Origin: CAYZFD01 sp964477735 | GTDB lineage: Bacteria > Bacteroidota > Bacteroidia > Flavobacteriales > Flavobacteriaceae | NCBI GenBank assembly: GCA_964477735.1 | Contig: CAYZFD010000007.1 | Coordinates: 1 to 56,579, forward strand | DNA: 56,579 nt | Reading direction: 5' to 3' | Part shown: piece by piece, positions 24,233-32,536 of the stretch | Numbering within the stretch: the first letter of the stretch is position 1 | Layout: every line of letters begins with the position of its first letter | Position numbers and translations under genes: made by a program | Notes under the pieces: generated by a model | Told to the model about the DNA's origin: nothing | Seen by the model: only the letters and a program-made list of their open reading frames with translations | Databases searched by the model: none

Positions 24233-24706
24233 TTAGGAATGGTGATAGGGTTCGTTTTTTAGTATCGTCAAAGCACGATAGATTTGTTCAACTGCAATGA
24301 GTCTTACCATTTGGTGAGAGAAAGTCATGGGTGATAACGAAATAAGGTGTTGTGATCGTTCATAAATGGCTTTAGAAAAGCCATACGGACCTCCAATAAC
24401 AAATGTCAAAGTTGAAGCCCCTGCAACCATTTGTTTATTAAGAAATTCACTAAATGATAGAGAACTGTGGGCTGCCCCTTTTTCGTCAAATAATATTAAG
24501 ACTTCATTGTTGTTGATTTTTGCTAATATTTTTTCACCCTCGGCATCCTTCTGAGCACCAATGTTCATGTGCTTACGCTTTTTTAGGTCGGGAATAAATA
24601 CCCATTCAAACTTTACATAGTGTAAAATTCTTTTGGAATAGATGTCAATTAAATTTTCGAGTGCTTTTTTGTCGGTTTTTCCTACAACAATCAACCTTAT
24701 TTTCAT
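24233..24706 (-). CDS. rlmH: 23S rRNA (pseudouridine1915-N3)-methyltransferase RlmH
   Basis: SPOUT methyltransferase that modifies pseudouridine 1915 in helix 69 of 23S rRNA. 157 residues, the normal family size, with the knot motifs FVIGGPYGFSKAIYERS (near 103) and SLSPMTFSHQMVRLIAVEQI (near 123). First gene of a two-gene unit with rdgB and diverges from the YihY gene. Confidence 0.96.
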   Translation of the reverse strand: MKIRLIVVGKTDKKALENLIDIYSKRILHYVKFEWVFIPDLKKRKHMNIGAQKDAEGEKILAKINNNEVLILFDEKGAAHSSLSFSEFLNKQMVAGASTLTFVIGGPYGFSKAIYERSQHLISLSPMTFSHQMVRLIAVEQIYRALTILKNEPYHHS

Positions 24707-24722
24707 AAAACCAAAGTTCTTT

Positions 24723-24753
24723 CAAATATAATCTACTTTGCAAAGCTTCACAA
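24723..24753 (-). promoter_or_regulatory. promoter of rlmH-rdgB
   Basis: On minus: TTG (24753-24751), 20 bp, TATATTTG (24730-24723), 16 bp before the rlmH ATG. Confidence 0.7.
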
Positions 24754-24816
24754 GTTTGTGTTTTTGGCTTCAAGAGCGTGATCGTTTCGGGATCATTGTC
24801 TAATTTAGCATTCACT

Positions 24817-25737
24817 ATGCCTAACGCATTCAAACCACCCACTGTGAAGAACAAGTTTTTAAACTGGCCTAAACGCTTGCTTAAATCTGTGCCCCTGTTG
24901 GGTTATGGCGATTTTTCGTTATATGACTTGTTAGAACTTTATGTTGTCGGGATATTAAAAGGTGCTTTAACAACCAGAGCAGGAAGTATTTCTTTTAGTT
25001 TTTTTATGGCACTTTTTCCTTTTTTGCTTTTCATCCTTCACTTGCTTCCTTGGATTCCAATCCAGAACTTTAACGACACTTTTCTCAACTTTGTGGAGTC
25101 TTTAGTGCCCGCCACTTCTGTTGATTTTTTCGATCAAATCTACGAGGGAATTGCTGCTCAAAACCGTGGAGGCGTGCTTTCCTGGACTTTTATACTCTCC
25201 ATTTTGCTTATTGGAAATGGCATAAATGCCGTTTTTGGAGGTTTTGAAGACTCTATTCACATCAACATAAGCCGCAACATGATTAAGCAATATTTGTATG
25301 CCCTAGGGGTTGGACTTTTACTCGCCCTTTTGTTAATCGTTATTTCGATTGGGTTTTTGTTTTTTGAAATTTATGTGGTTCAAAATCTCACTGACTTTGG
25401 AGTGCTTGAAAGCGACCAGTTTGGTGTCACTGTTGGGAAAATTTTGTTTTTAAGTTCGCTTGCGTTTCTGTCCACCGCCATTCTCTATTATTTTGGAACG
25501 GCCGAAGGCAAGAAAGTGAGCTTTTTCTCGCCTGGTGCCATCATGACGGTTTTGTTGTTTTTGCTCACGACCTATTTTTTTGGAATCTATGTAGAACGAT
25601 TTTCAACCTATGATAGGCTCTACGGCTCCATTGGTGCTTTGCTCATTCTCATGCTATACATCTGGCTAAACGCCATTGTCTTACTCTTAGGCTTTGAACT
25701 AAATGCAGTTTTGGCAAGATTAAAAAGAGCACAATGA
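24817..25737 (+). CDS. YihY/BrkB family inner-membrane protein
   Basis: Integral membrane protein of unclear function (formerly and wrongly called ribonuclease BN). From ATG at 24817 it has 306 residues and about six membrane segments (about 55-90, 125-150, 165-195, 205-230, 240-262, 270-298). Family marks are TTRAGSISFSFFMALFPF (near 57) and the C-terminal RLYGSIGALLILMLYIWLNA. An in-frame GTG at 24778 is less likely. Its stop overlaps the priA start (ATGA), so the two are translationally coupled. Confidence 0.88.
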   Translation: MPNAFKPPTVKNKFLNWPKRLLKSVPLLGYGDFSLYDLLELYVVGILKGALTTRAGSISFSFFMALFPFLLFILHLLPWIPIQNFNDTFLNFVESLVPATSVDFFDQIYEGIAAQNRGGVLSWTFILSILLIGNGINAVFGGFEDSIHINISRNMIKQYLYALGVGLLLALLLIVISIGFLFFEIYVVQNLTDFGVLESDQFGVTVGKILFLSSLAFLSTAILYYFGTAEGKKVSFFSPGAIMTVLLFLLTTYFFGIYVERFSTYDRLYGSIGALLILMLYIWLNAIVLLLGFELNAVLARLKRAQ

Positions 25738-28163
25738 AGTTGTTTTTTATTGATGTTCTTCTTCCATTTCCCTTAGCACAAGGCTTCACCTACAGCATTA
25801 GCAAGGCCGAGGCAGATTTCCTTTCAGTTGGTTGTCGTGTAGTCGTGCCATTTGGAAAACAAAAAAAATACACAGGCTTGGTTCTTGAAATTCACCAACG
25901 GAAACCCTCTGGTTATGAGATCAAATCTATAGATTTTATACTTGATAAAACGCCCATCGTTCATCCCTCACAAATCGATTTTTGGAAATGGGTGTCTAAT
26001 TACTACATGACGCCGCTAGGTACGGTGATGAAAACTGCGTTGCCAAGCACTTTTTTGTTGCAAAGCGAAACTGAAATAGCTGTTGTTCCACAGTCAAACC
26101 CAATCATAGAGCTTAGTGAAGCTGCTCAATCACTCTATGATCAATTGACCTTGTCATCGCCAATTGCCTTGGGGGCATTACCATTTAAGATGTCTGTAGC
26201 CCAAGAATTGATAGACAAAGGAATGGCTCAACTTCAAGAAGAGGTGTATGAAAAATACGCACCAAAGAAACAAACGTTTATTCGATGGGGTCAAGTATGG
26301 AAATCAAACAGCCAAAAATCTATCATTTTATCTAATCTGAATTCAAAACCGAAGCAGCTCAACATCATAAAAACTTTAATTGATTTGGAGGAGAAAGGTC
26401 ATAGGGCAACTCCTGCACTCCTCAAAAATAAGTTCGGACATTCTGTGTCGAGCTTAAACACTTTGGTGAAACACCAAATTTTGGAAAAGTTTGAGGAAGT
26501 CGTTGATCGCATGAAGTTTGAGTCGTCTGTTCAGCAAGCCTTGCCCAAGCTCGCCAATGCCCAGCAAGAAGCCCTAGAAAGCATCCAAAAGCAATTTGAA
26601 TCAAAAAACGTAGTGTTGCTTCACGGGGTAACGTCTTCAGGAAAAACCGCTGTTTATTTACACCTCATCGAAGAGGCACTAAAAAAGGGTGAGCAGGTTT
26701 TGTATTTATTGCCCGAAATTGCTTTAACCACTCAAGTATTGTCAAGATTTCAAGACTATTTTGCAAACCAAATGGTGATTTATCATTCCCAATATTCACT
26801 TCAAGAAAGGGTAGAGGTTTGGCATAAAGTCAAGCGGCAATCACTCGATTCCAGGCTAGTAATTGGGGCACGGTCGTCCATTTTTTTGCCTTTTTCAAAT
26901 CTTGGCCTGGTTGTGGTAGATGAGTCTCATGAAAATTCATACAAGCAGTCTGAAGCTGCGCCACGTTATCAGGGTCGTGATACAGCCATCGTGCTCGCTC
27001 ACCAGCTAGGGGCTCGAGTGTTGCTCGGAACTGCAACCCCTTCAGTAGAAAGTTTTGTTGCTGTGACCAAGCAAAAATATGGCTTGGCAACACTTCAACA
27101 CAGATTCACAAGCGCGAATCCACCAGAAATCAAATTGATAGATTTAAAAAGAGCAGCTTTCAAAAAGGAATTAAAAGGTTCTTTTTCATTAGAACTGATT
27201 CAAGCTGTTACAACTTGCTTAAATCAAGGTCAACAGGTAATTCTTTTTCAAAACAGAAGAGGCTTTTCACCCTATTTAGAGTGTGATCAATGTGGGCACA
27301 TACCCTCATGTGATCAATGCGATGTACGTTTAACCTATCATGTAACAGACCAAAGTCTTCGTTGTCATTATTGTGGTTACAATGAGTTTAAAAGTCAGCA
27401 TTGTGTAGCCTGTCATCATCCACAATTGACCACCAAAGGCTTGGGTACGCAGCGGGTGGAGTTGGAGTTGAAAGCCCTTTTTCCAAAGGCACGTTTGGGT
27501 CGATTAGATTTTGATGTAACAAGAAAAAAGAACAGCTATAAAAATATTTTAGATTCCTTTGAGAAAGGAGACATTGATGTTTTAGTTGGCACACAAATGA
27601 TCTCAAAGGGTTTAGATTTCGAAAATGTAGGTCTTGTTGGTGTACTTCATGCCGATGGCTTGCTACACTACCCAGACTTCAGGGCCCATGAGCGTGCTTT
27701 TCAACTTCTACTTCAGGTGGCTGGCCGAGCTGGACGTTCCTCAAAACAAGGCAAGGTTCTAATTCAAACCTATAATCCTGCGCACCCCTTGTTGGCATGG
27801 GTTCAACAAGCCGATTACCAAACTTTTGTGGAAAATGAGTGGGAACAGCGGCAGTTGTTTGATTATCCCCCAAAAACTCGTTTAATCCGTCTGCAATTTG
27901 GTCATCGAGATTATGAGCGTGTTTTTCAAGGAGCCAATTGGTTAGCCACAGCTCTTGTTCAGAGTTTTGGGCCTGCGATTAAAGGTCCTCATCCACCCAT
28001 AGTGAGTCGGGTTCGAGGTCGTTATTTGCAGCAAGTCATAATTAAGATTCCAGAAAATATTCACCTAGCAAAATCCAAAGCTCGAATACAAGCTGTTTTG
28101 AAAAGCTTTGAAGCGATTCCGCAGTTTCGAGCTGTTATGGTCGTGGTGGATGTTGACCCTTAA
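25734..28163 (+). CDS. priA: primosomal protein N' (replication restart helicase PriA)
   Basis: Recognises stalled forks and D-loops and reloads the replisome. 809 residues: an N-terminal DNA 3'-end-binding domain (about 1-100), winged helix (about 190-240), helicase lobes with Walker A HGVTSSGKTAVYL (near 297), DEAH-like VVDESHENSYKQ (near 392) and motif III LLGTATPSVES (near 431). Eight Cys form the zinc module (about 515-562: CDQCG, CDQC, CHYCG, CVAC). Motif VI is QVAGRAGRS (near 660). The first 4 bp overlap the YihY gene. Its stop codon interlocks with that of the LytTR gene (TTAA, 28160-28163). Confidence 0.96.
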   Translation: MKLFFIDVLLPFPLAQGFTYSISKAEADFLSVGCRVVVPFGKQKKYTGLVLEIHQRKPSGYEIKSIDFILDKTPIVHPSQIDFWKWVSNYYMTPLGTVMKTALPSTFLLQSETEIAVVPQSNPIIELSEAAQSLYDQLTLSSPIALGALPFKMSVAQELIDKGMAQLQEEVYEKYAPKKQTFIRWGQVWKSNSQKSIILSNLNSKPKQLNIIKTLIDLEEKGHRATPALLKNKFGHSVSSLNTLVKHQILEKFEEVVDRMKFESSVQQALPKLANAQQEALESIQKQFESKNVVLLHGVTSSGKTAVYLHLIEEALKKGEQVLYLLPEIALTTQVLSRFQDYFANQMVIYHSQYSLQERVEVWHKVKRQSLDSRLVIGARSSIFLPFSNLGLVVVDESHENSYKQSEAAPRYQGRDTAIVLAHQLGARVLLGTATPSVESFVAVTKQKYGLATLQHRFTSANPPEIKLIDLKRAAFKKELKGSFSLELIQAVTTCLNQGQQVILFQNRRGFSPYLECDQCGHIPSCDQCDVRLTYHVTDQSLRCHYCGYNEFKSQHCVACHHPQLTTKGLGTQRVELELKALFPKARLGRLDFDVTRKKNSYKNILDSFEKGDIDVLVGTQMISKGLDFENVGLVGVLHADGLLHYPDFRAHERAFQLLLQVAGRAGRSSKQGKVLIQTYNPAHPLLAWVQQADYQTFVENEWEQRQLFDYPPKTRLIRLQFGHRDYERVFQGANWLATALVQSFGPAIKGPHPPIVSRVRGRYLQQVIIKIPENIHLAKSKARIQAVLKSFEAIPQFRAVMVVVDVDP

Positions 28164-28852
28164 GCAAAATTATTAAAGAAATTAACTAAGTTATTACGCC
28201 GTGTTTTTCCGACAGGGAGTTTTGTGTCTGAAACCATTAAAGATTGTTTATTGAAGTGTGTAACTTTTTCAAGGTTTACGACAAAAGAACGATGAATACG
28301 CATAAAATGACTAGATTCGAGTTGTGAAGCCAGTGCCGTAAGTGTTGAAAGGATTAGAATTCGCTCAGTTTCCGTTACAATTTTAACATAATCTCTAACG
28401 CTTTCAACCCACAATATGTCGCTGTGATTGATGACAACCTTTTTGAAATTGTTGGTGACGACAAGTTGTTTTTTTTCTAAGACTTTAGGGGCTGGATAAA
28501 TAATTTTTTGTGCACGTTCAATAGCCACATCAAAAGCTTTGGATTCGATGGGTTTGACAAGCAGGTCAATGGGATGATACTGAATGGCTTTTTGGGCACA
28601 TGCCCTTGATTGAGAAACAAAAATTACTTCGGGTTTTTGGCTAAGGGCTTCAAACAATTCGAAACCGTTGATAAAGGACATTTCAACTTCTAAAATTAAA
28701 AGATCGAATCGGTAATTTTTTAAGTGTCGAATAACCTCATTGGCTTTGTTAAAACTTTCAATGAGTTTGCAGTTCGAGTGTTGTTCGATCAATGTTCTAA
28801 GGCGGGTAGTGTGGTGTTTTTGGTTTTCCACCAATACGCATCTGAGGACCAT
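28160..28852 (-). CDS. LytTR-type response regulator with a receiver lacking the phosphoacceptor Asp
   Basis: Predicted DNA-binding regulator, 230 residues: receiver-like domain (about 1-118) and LytTR domain (about 128-228: ILWVESVRDYVKIVTETER and HFMRIHRSFVVNLEKV). In the receiver the phosphoacceptor position reads LLILEVEM, so Glu55 replaces Asp. The usual acidic pair of the VDDE motif is Glu9-Asn10. Ser80 and Lys100 (DLLVKPIE) are kept. Glu may mimic phosphorylation, or control may be by other means; both are inference. No sensor kinase gene is nearby. It converges on priA with 4 bp shared. Confidence 0.88.
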   Translation of the reverse strand: MVLRCVLVENQKHHTTRLRTLIEQHSNCKLIESFNKANEVIRHLKNYRFDLLILEVEMSFINGFELFEALSQKPEVIFVSQSRACAQKAIQYHPIDLLVKPIESKAFDVAIERAQKIIYPAPKVLEKKQLVVTNNFKKVVINHSDILWVESVRDYVKIVTETERILILSTLTALASQLESSHFMRIHRSFVVNLEKVTHFNKQSLMVSDTKLPVGKTRRNNLVNFFNNFA

Positions 28853-28943
28853 AAGTAGGATTTAAGTCGTTGCAATTTACGATTTTTTTTAAAACTTGTA
28901 TTTTAGGATTCTTAATCATTATGAAAAAAGCCATATATTTTTT

Positions 28944-28973
28944 TTGACATAATTATATAAAACCCTACTTTTG
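28944..28973 (+). promoter_or_regulatory. promoter of the rpsF-rpsR-rplI operon
   Basis: TTG (28944-28946), exactly 19 bp, TACTTTTG (28966-28973), 23 bp before the rpsF ATG. It is one of the two best consensus promoters in the window. Confidence 0.8.
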
Positions 28974-28996
28974 CCCGCTCATTTTAATTAACAACA

Positions 28997-29335
28997 ATGA
29001 ATCGTTACGAAACTGTTTTCATTTTAAATCCCGTTTTATCTGAAGATCAGGTAAAGGAAGCAGTGCAGAAATTTGAACAATTACTGACTTCCAAAGGGGG
29101 CGAATTTATCGCCAAAGAAGATTGGGGGCTAAAAAAATTAGCCTACCCAATACAAAACAAAAAAAGTGGTTTTTATCACTTGTTTGATTTCAACGCTCCT
29201 GGTGAAGCCATAGATCCGTTTGAAATCGAATTCCGTCGAGACGAGCGCATTATGCGCTACTTAACAGTGAAGCTCGATAAACACGCCGTGGCGTGGGCCG
29301 ATAAGAGAAGATCACGTAATTCTAAAAAAGCCTAA
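28997..29335 (+). CDS. rpsF: 30S ribosomal protein S6 (bS6)
   Basis: Small-subunit protein that pairs with S18 on the platform of the 30S particle. 112 residues beginning MNRYETVFILNPVLSEDQVK, with the central GLKKLAYPIQNKKSGFYHLF and a basic C-terminal tail (WADKRRSRNSKKA). First gene of a three-gene ribosomal operon, 2 bp before rpsR. Unlike in E. coli, no priB or ssb gene lies between rpsF and rpsR. Confidence 0.97.
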   Translation: MNRYETVFILNPVLSEDQVKEAVQKFEQLLTSKGGEFIAKEDWGLKKLAYPIQNKKSGFYHLFDFNAPGEAIDPFEIEFRRDERIMRYLTVKLDKHAVAWADKRRSRNSKKA

Positions 29336-29337
29336 GG

Positions 29338-29634
29338 ATGTCAGCAATAGATCAACAAAACAACAGTGGAAAACAAGGCGAAATTCGCTATTTAACTCCG
29401 CTTAACATCGACACGAGCAAGCAAAAAAAGTATTGCCGTTTTAAGAAATCAGGCATTAAGCATGTAGATTTTAAAGACCCTGATTTTTTGTTAAAATTTG
29501 TGAACGAACAAGGTAAAATTCTACCCCGACGTTTAACAGGTACTTCTTTGAAGTTTCAACGAAAAGTTTCTGTGGCCATCAAGCGTGCGCGTCACTTGGC
29601 TTTGATGCCCTATGTTGGAGATTTGTTAAAATAA
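29338..29634 (+). CDS. rpsR: 30S ribosomal protein S18 (bS18)
   Basis: Small-subunit protein, partner of S6. 98 residues. The core is YLTPLNIDTSKQKKYCRFKK and FVNEQGKILPRRLTGTSLKF, with the conserved RRLTGTSLKFQRKVSVAIKR region split across residues ~66-86. The N-terminus carries a short polar extension (SAIDQQNNSGKQGE) compared with E. coli S18. Spaced 2 bp after rpsF and 12 bp before rplI. Confidence 0.97.
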   Translation: MSAIDQQNNSGKQGEIRYLTPLNIDTSKQKKYCRFKKSGIKHVDFKDPDFLLKFVNEQGKILPRRLTGTSLKFQRKVSVAIKRARHLALMPYVGDLLK

Positions 29635-29646
29635 AACCTAAAGGAC

Positions 29647-30198
29647 ATGGAAATAATTTTAAAACAAGACGTTCAAGGCCTAGGGTTTAAAGATGACGTA
29701 TTGACAGTAAAAAATGGCTATGGTAGAAACTATCTCATTCCACAAGGATTTGCGGTTTTGGCTACTGTATCTGCAAAAAAAGTATTGGCAGAAAACCTTC
29801 GTCAACGTGCCTTCAAGGAACAAAAAGTGATTGAAGATGCCAAAAAAGTTGAAAAAGCATTGCTTAAATTGTCACTCAAAATAGAAGCCAAAGTTGGTGA
29901 AGGTGACAAACTTTTTGGTTCTGTAGGTAGTGCAGACATCAGTGGTGAGCTCGAAAAAGCAGGTCATGCTATCGACAAAAAATACATCACTGTGGCTGGT
30001 GGTTCTGTGAAAAGAACAGGTCATTACACAGCCAGTGTAAGACTACACAGAGAAGTTATCGTTGCACTTGAATTTGATGTGGTAGCCGATCCTAAGTCAC
30101 TACCCAAAAAGGTAGCAAAACCCGCTCCTAAGCCTGAAGTTGTTGAAGCTGATGCTGGTGAAGAAAACACTGAGGCAACTGAAAATGCAGAAGTATAA
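29647..30198 (+). CDS. rplI: 50S ribosomal protein L9 (bL9) with acidic C-terminal extension
   Basis: Large-subunit protein that extends from the L1 stalk base. 183 residues: N-domain (MEIILKQDVQGLGFKDDVL... GRNYLIPQGFAV), connecting helix (about 45-80) and C-domain (LFGSVGSADISGEL ... HREVIVALEFDVVAD). After about residue 153 comes a Lys/Pro stretch and an acidic tail (EVVEADAGEENTEATENAEV) beyond the usual 150-residue length. Such tails are common in this phylum. A terminator follows at once. Confidence 0.97.
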   Translation: MEIILKQDVQGLGFKDDVLTVKNGYGRNYLIPQGFAVLATVSAKKVLAENLRQRAFKEQKVIEDAKKVEKALLKLSLKIEAKVGEGDKLFGSVGSADISGELEKAGHAIDKKYITVAGGSVKRTGHYTASVRLHREVIVALEFDVVADPKSLPKKVAKPAPKPEVVEADAGEENTEATENAEV

Positions 30199-30217
30199 GT
30201 CGGAATAACAATAATTA

Positions 30218-30245
30218 AAGCCACTCATCGAGTGGCTTTTTTTTT
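30218..30245 (+). terminator. intrinsic terminator of the rpsF-rpsR-rplI operon
   Basis: AAGCCACTC (30218-30226) and GAGTGGCTT (30230-30238) form a 9-bp stem with an ATC loop and a run of nine T ending at 30245. The next base is the A of the DUF6495 start codon. Confidence 0.88.
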
Positions 30246-30731
30246 ATGAAATTTGAAAGGTTAACAAAAGAACAATTTGAAAACTTGCATTTGGAGTTTT
30301 CACAATTTTTAGCTTCAAACGGAATCGATTCCACCAAGTGGGATGAAATCAAAACTTCACACCCAGATGAGCTTGAAAAATTACTCGACATTTTTAGTGA
30401 TGTGGTTTGGGATAAAGTGTTGCAAAAAACACAATATTTAGAGCAGTTTTCTCCTAAAAAAGTGATTCTCATCAAAAAAACAAGCACACATCTAGAAGCC
30501 ATCATAGTTGAAACCAACAACAACGAAGTAGATTTAAGCCAATCACCAGGCTGGGATTGGTTAAATTCTAATTGGCAACACCCTTCCGTTTCGATTATTC
30601 AAGGAAAGAAAAATCTTTCAGAAGATCCACAAAAAGATCTTTTTCATTGGATTCGACGAGGAGCATCAATCAGTGACGGAAAGACTTTTGAAGCGCTAAA
30701 CGCATTGGTTTCAAAATCGAACAAAAAATAA
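30246..30731 (+). CDS. DUF6495 family protein
   Basis: Function unknown. 161 residues with the family opening MKFERLTKEQFENLHLEFSQ, FSDVVWDKVLQKTQYLEQF (about 51-69), strands VILIKKTSTHLEAIIVET and a C-terminal RRGASISDGKTFEALNALV. It is acidic, cytoplasmic and without membrane segments. It starts on the base after the terminator T-run of the ribosomal operon and has no visible promoter of its own. It must therefore be translated from read-through mRNA or from a start site hidden in the hairpin. It lies 24 bp before hisS. Confidence 0.8.
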   Translation: MKFERLTKEQFENLHLEFSQFLASNGIDSTKWDEIKTSHPDELEKLLDIFSDVVWDKVLQKTQYLEQFSPKKVILIKKTSTHLEAIIVETNNNEVDLSQSPGWDWLNSNWQHPSVSIIQGKKNLSEDPQKDLFHWIRRGASISDGKTFEALNALVSKSNKK

Positions 30732-30755
30732 GATATTTGCAATTCAACCATTGCT

Positions 30756-32132
30756 ATGTCACAAAAACCAAGCACAGCCAAAGGTACTCGAGACTTTTTA
30801 CCAAACACGGTTTCTAAGCGTACTTTTCTCATACAAACTATTAAATCTGTTTTTGAGACATTTGGTTTCTTGCCTATCGAAACCCCAGCTTTTGAAAAAA
30901 CCTCAACTCTGATGGGGAAGTATGGGGATGAAGGGGATCGCCTCATTTTTAAAATTCTAAATTCGGGCGAAAAAGTAAAAAAAGCTGACCTTAAAGCATT
31001 GGAAGAGGATAGATTAGCAGCTTTTTCCAATTCCTTATCTGAAAAGGCATTGCGATATGATTTAACAGTTCCCTTTGCCCGCTTTGTAGTTCAGCATCAA
31101 AACGATTTGGTTTTTCCATTCAAGCGCTATCAAATTCAACCCGTTTGGCGTGCCGACCGACCCCAGCATGGCCGTTTTCAGGAGTTTTACCAATGCGATG
31201 CCGATGCTGTGGGTTCTACGTCTCTTTGGCAAGAAGTAGAGTTTATACAAATTTATGACCGCGTTTTCAATAAGCTTAATATTCCTTCGGTCACCATTCG
31301 TATTAACCACAGAAAAATCCTAGCAGGCATGGCTGAAATGATAGGTGCTGATGATCAATTAATACCCTTCACGACAAGCTTAGATAAACTTGATAAAATT
31401 GGCCAAGAAGGTGTTGAAAATGAACTCATTTCTAAAGGGTTCAATGCCGGCCAACTCGAAAAGCTACGCACCTTATTTAATTTAAAAGGAAAACCTGATT
31501 CTGTGCTGGCCAAGCTTAGGGAAACACTAGCCGATTCAGCGATTGCCCAAGAAGGTATTGAGGATCTGAACAAGGTTATAGAACGTTGTGGGCCATTAAA
31601 ACTACAAACAGATTTAGAAATTCAGTTAACATTAGCACGCGGACTCAATTATTACACTGGATTAATCTTTGAAGTTGCTGCTCCCCCTGAAGTGTCTATC
31701 GGTTCAATTGGAGGTGGCGGACGCTATGATGACCTAACCTCAGGTTTTGGTCTGAAAGACATGAGTGGGGTTGGTATATCATTTGGTCTCGATAGAATTT
31801 ATATGGTTTTAGAAGCCCTAAACCTTTTTCCTGATGCTTTGGAAACCAGTTGCGAATTGCTGGTGCTCAATTTTAAAGACGACTTGGTTGAGAGGCTGTT
31901 GCCTTATATCCAGGGCTTGAGAAGCGAAGGCTTGCGCATTAGCCTATATCCCGACGCTGTTAAACTTGGAAAGCAGCTGGCCTATGCTGACAAAAATAAA
32001 ATTCCTTATGCCTTGATTTTTGGAACAGATGAAGCATCGAAAAACGAAGTGTTGATTAAAAACCTAAATTCAGGGGCCCAAAAGCTTGTTCCTTTAAACG
32101 TTTTAAATAGGACCGCAATTTTATCCGTTTAA
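30756..32132 (+). CDS. hisS: histidyl-tRNA synthetase
   Basis: Class II synthetase charging tRNA-His. 458 residues: KGTRDFLPNTV (near residue 9), motif 1 region GFLPIETPAFEKTSTL, motif 2 YQIQPVWRADRPQHGRFQEF (near 125), the histidine-specific LARGLNYYTGLIFEVA (near 293) and motif 3 GVGISFGLDRIYMVLE (near 332). An anticodon-binding domain completes the C-terminus. An imperfect -7 box (GATATTTG) lies 22 bp upstream, and the gene may also be read with DUF6495. Confidence 0.95.
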   Translation: MSQKPSTAKGTRDFLPNTVSKRTFLIQTIKSVFETFGFLPIETPAFEKTSTLMGKYGDEGDRLIFKILNSGEKVKKADLKALEEDRLAAFSNSLSEKALRYDLTVPFARFVVQHQNDLVFPFKRYQIQPVWRADRPQHGRFQEFYQCDADAVGSTSLWQEVEFIQIYDRVFNKLNIPSVTIRINHRKILAGMAEMIGADDQLIPFTTSLDKLDKIGQEGVENELISKGFNAGQLEKLRTLFNLKGKPDSVLAKLRETLADSAIAQEGIEDLNKVIERCGPLKLQTDLEIQLTLARGLNYYTGLIFEVAAPPEVSIGSIGGGGRYDDLTSGFGLKDMSGVGISFGLDRIYMVLEALNLFPDALETSCELLVLNFKDDLVERLLPYIQGLRSEGLRISLYPDAVKLGKQLAYADKNKIPYALIFGTDEASKNEVLIKNLNSGAQKLVPLNVLNRTAILSV

Positions 32133-32148
32133 GTATTTAGGGTATTTT

Positions 32149-32241
32149 TTAAATTTTTCCCTTACATATATATACGGTACTGCTTCCCGTAAAGGAAAGT
32201 AATAGGATTGTAGCTAAAAAGAGTAGGGCTTTGGTTTTCAT
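32149..32241 (-). pseudogene. truncated remnant of a small exported Bacteroidota protein (30 codons)
   Basis: The reading is MKTKALLFLATILLLSFTGS followed by STVYICKGKI and a stop. It has a clear signal-peptide-like N-terminus and then the start of the VYICKG motif. As I recall it, that motif opens a family of small exported proteins in which more residues with His and Cys follow. Here the frame ends right after the motif, so it looks cut short. Its ATG overlaps the stop of the 17-codon ORF (TAATG). Confidence 0.45.
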
Positions 32242-32294
32242 TACTTTGGGGGTTTGCGTCTGTGCGGTTTAACAGGTACGGTTTTTTTAGCCAT
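32241..32294 (-). CDS. 17-residue basic peptide ORF
   Basis: Encodes MAKKTVPVKPHRRKPPK, a highly basic peptide rich in Lys, Arg and Pro. Similar short MAKK.V.VKPH.R peptides occur in flavobacterial accessory regions, from memory. The stop codon overlaps the ATG of the next ORF. No start-site signal is visible, and it could be a remnant. Confidence 0.35.
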   Translation of the reverse strand: MAKKTVPVKPHRRKPPK

Positions 32295-32331
32295 TACTTT
32301 GAGGTTTAATGGGTTTAACAAACGCCCTTAA

Positions 32332-32421
32332 CTACCAAAAACACTTTCTGTAGGTTTTCTTAACCGATATATGAATGGCTATCCCAAAAATGTAAAATAC
32401 AATAAAGAGTAGTAATTCCAT
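32332..32421 (-). CDS. 29-residue single-span membrane peptide ORF
   Basis: Begins MELLLFIVFYIFGIAIHISV (one hydrophobic span) and ends in the basic tail KKTYRKCFW. Size and layout (short hydrophobic helix with a basic end) recall type I toxins and small regulatory membrane peptides. That is only a resemblance, since no antisense RNA can be proven here. Confidence 0.35.
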   Translation of the reverse strand: MELLLFIVFYIFGIAIHISVKKTYRKCFW

Positions 32422-32492
32422 AATTTCGGTTAAGTGTTAAGGACACCACTAATATATAAAAAAAGAGATATTAAAAGCAAACCATTAACATT

Positions 32493-32514
32493 ATATAAAA
32501 TATATATTTTATAT
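32493..32514. promoter_or_regulatory. 22-bp A/T palindrome, probable toxin-antitoxin operator
   Basis: A perfect inverted repeat of 11 bp per arm made only of A and T. It overlaps the -7 box of the toxin-antitoxin pair by five bases, where an autorepressing antitoxin would be expected to bind. Confidence 0.5.
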
Positions 32515-32517
32515 TTG
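32510..32517 (+). promoter_or_regulatory. -7 box of the toxin-antitoxin operon
   Basis: TATATTTG, 19 bp before the antitoxin ATG at 32537. No -33 TTG at normal spacing. Confidence 0.5.
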
Positions 32518-32536
32518 TTATATAATTCTTTTGAAC

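Larger units (their letters stand above)
32133..32492. other. accessory intergenic region with three very small minus-strand ORFs
   Basis: After hisS no ordinary gene is found for about 400 bp. What can be read are three minus-strand ORFs of 17-30 codons (listed separately), the last two joined by a TAATG overlap. No hairpin with a T-run is evident. Composition is A+T richer than in the surrounding genes. Confidence 0.5.
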
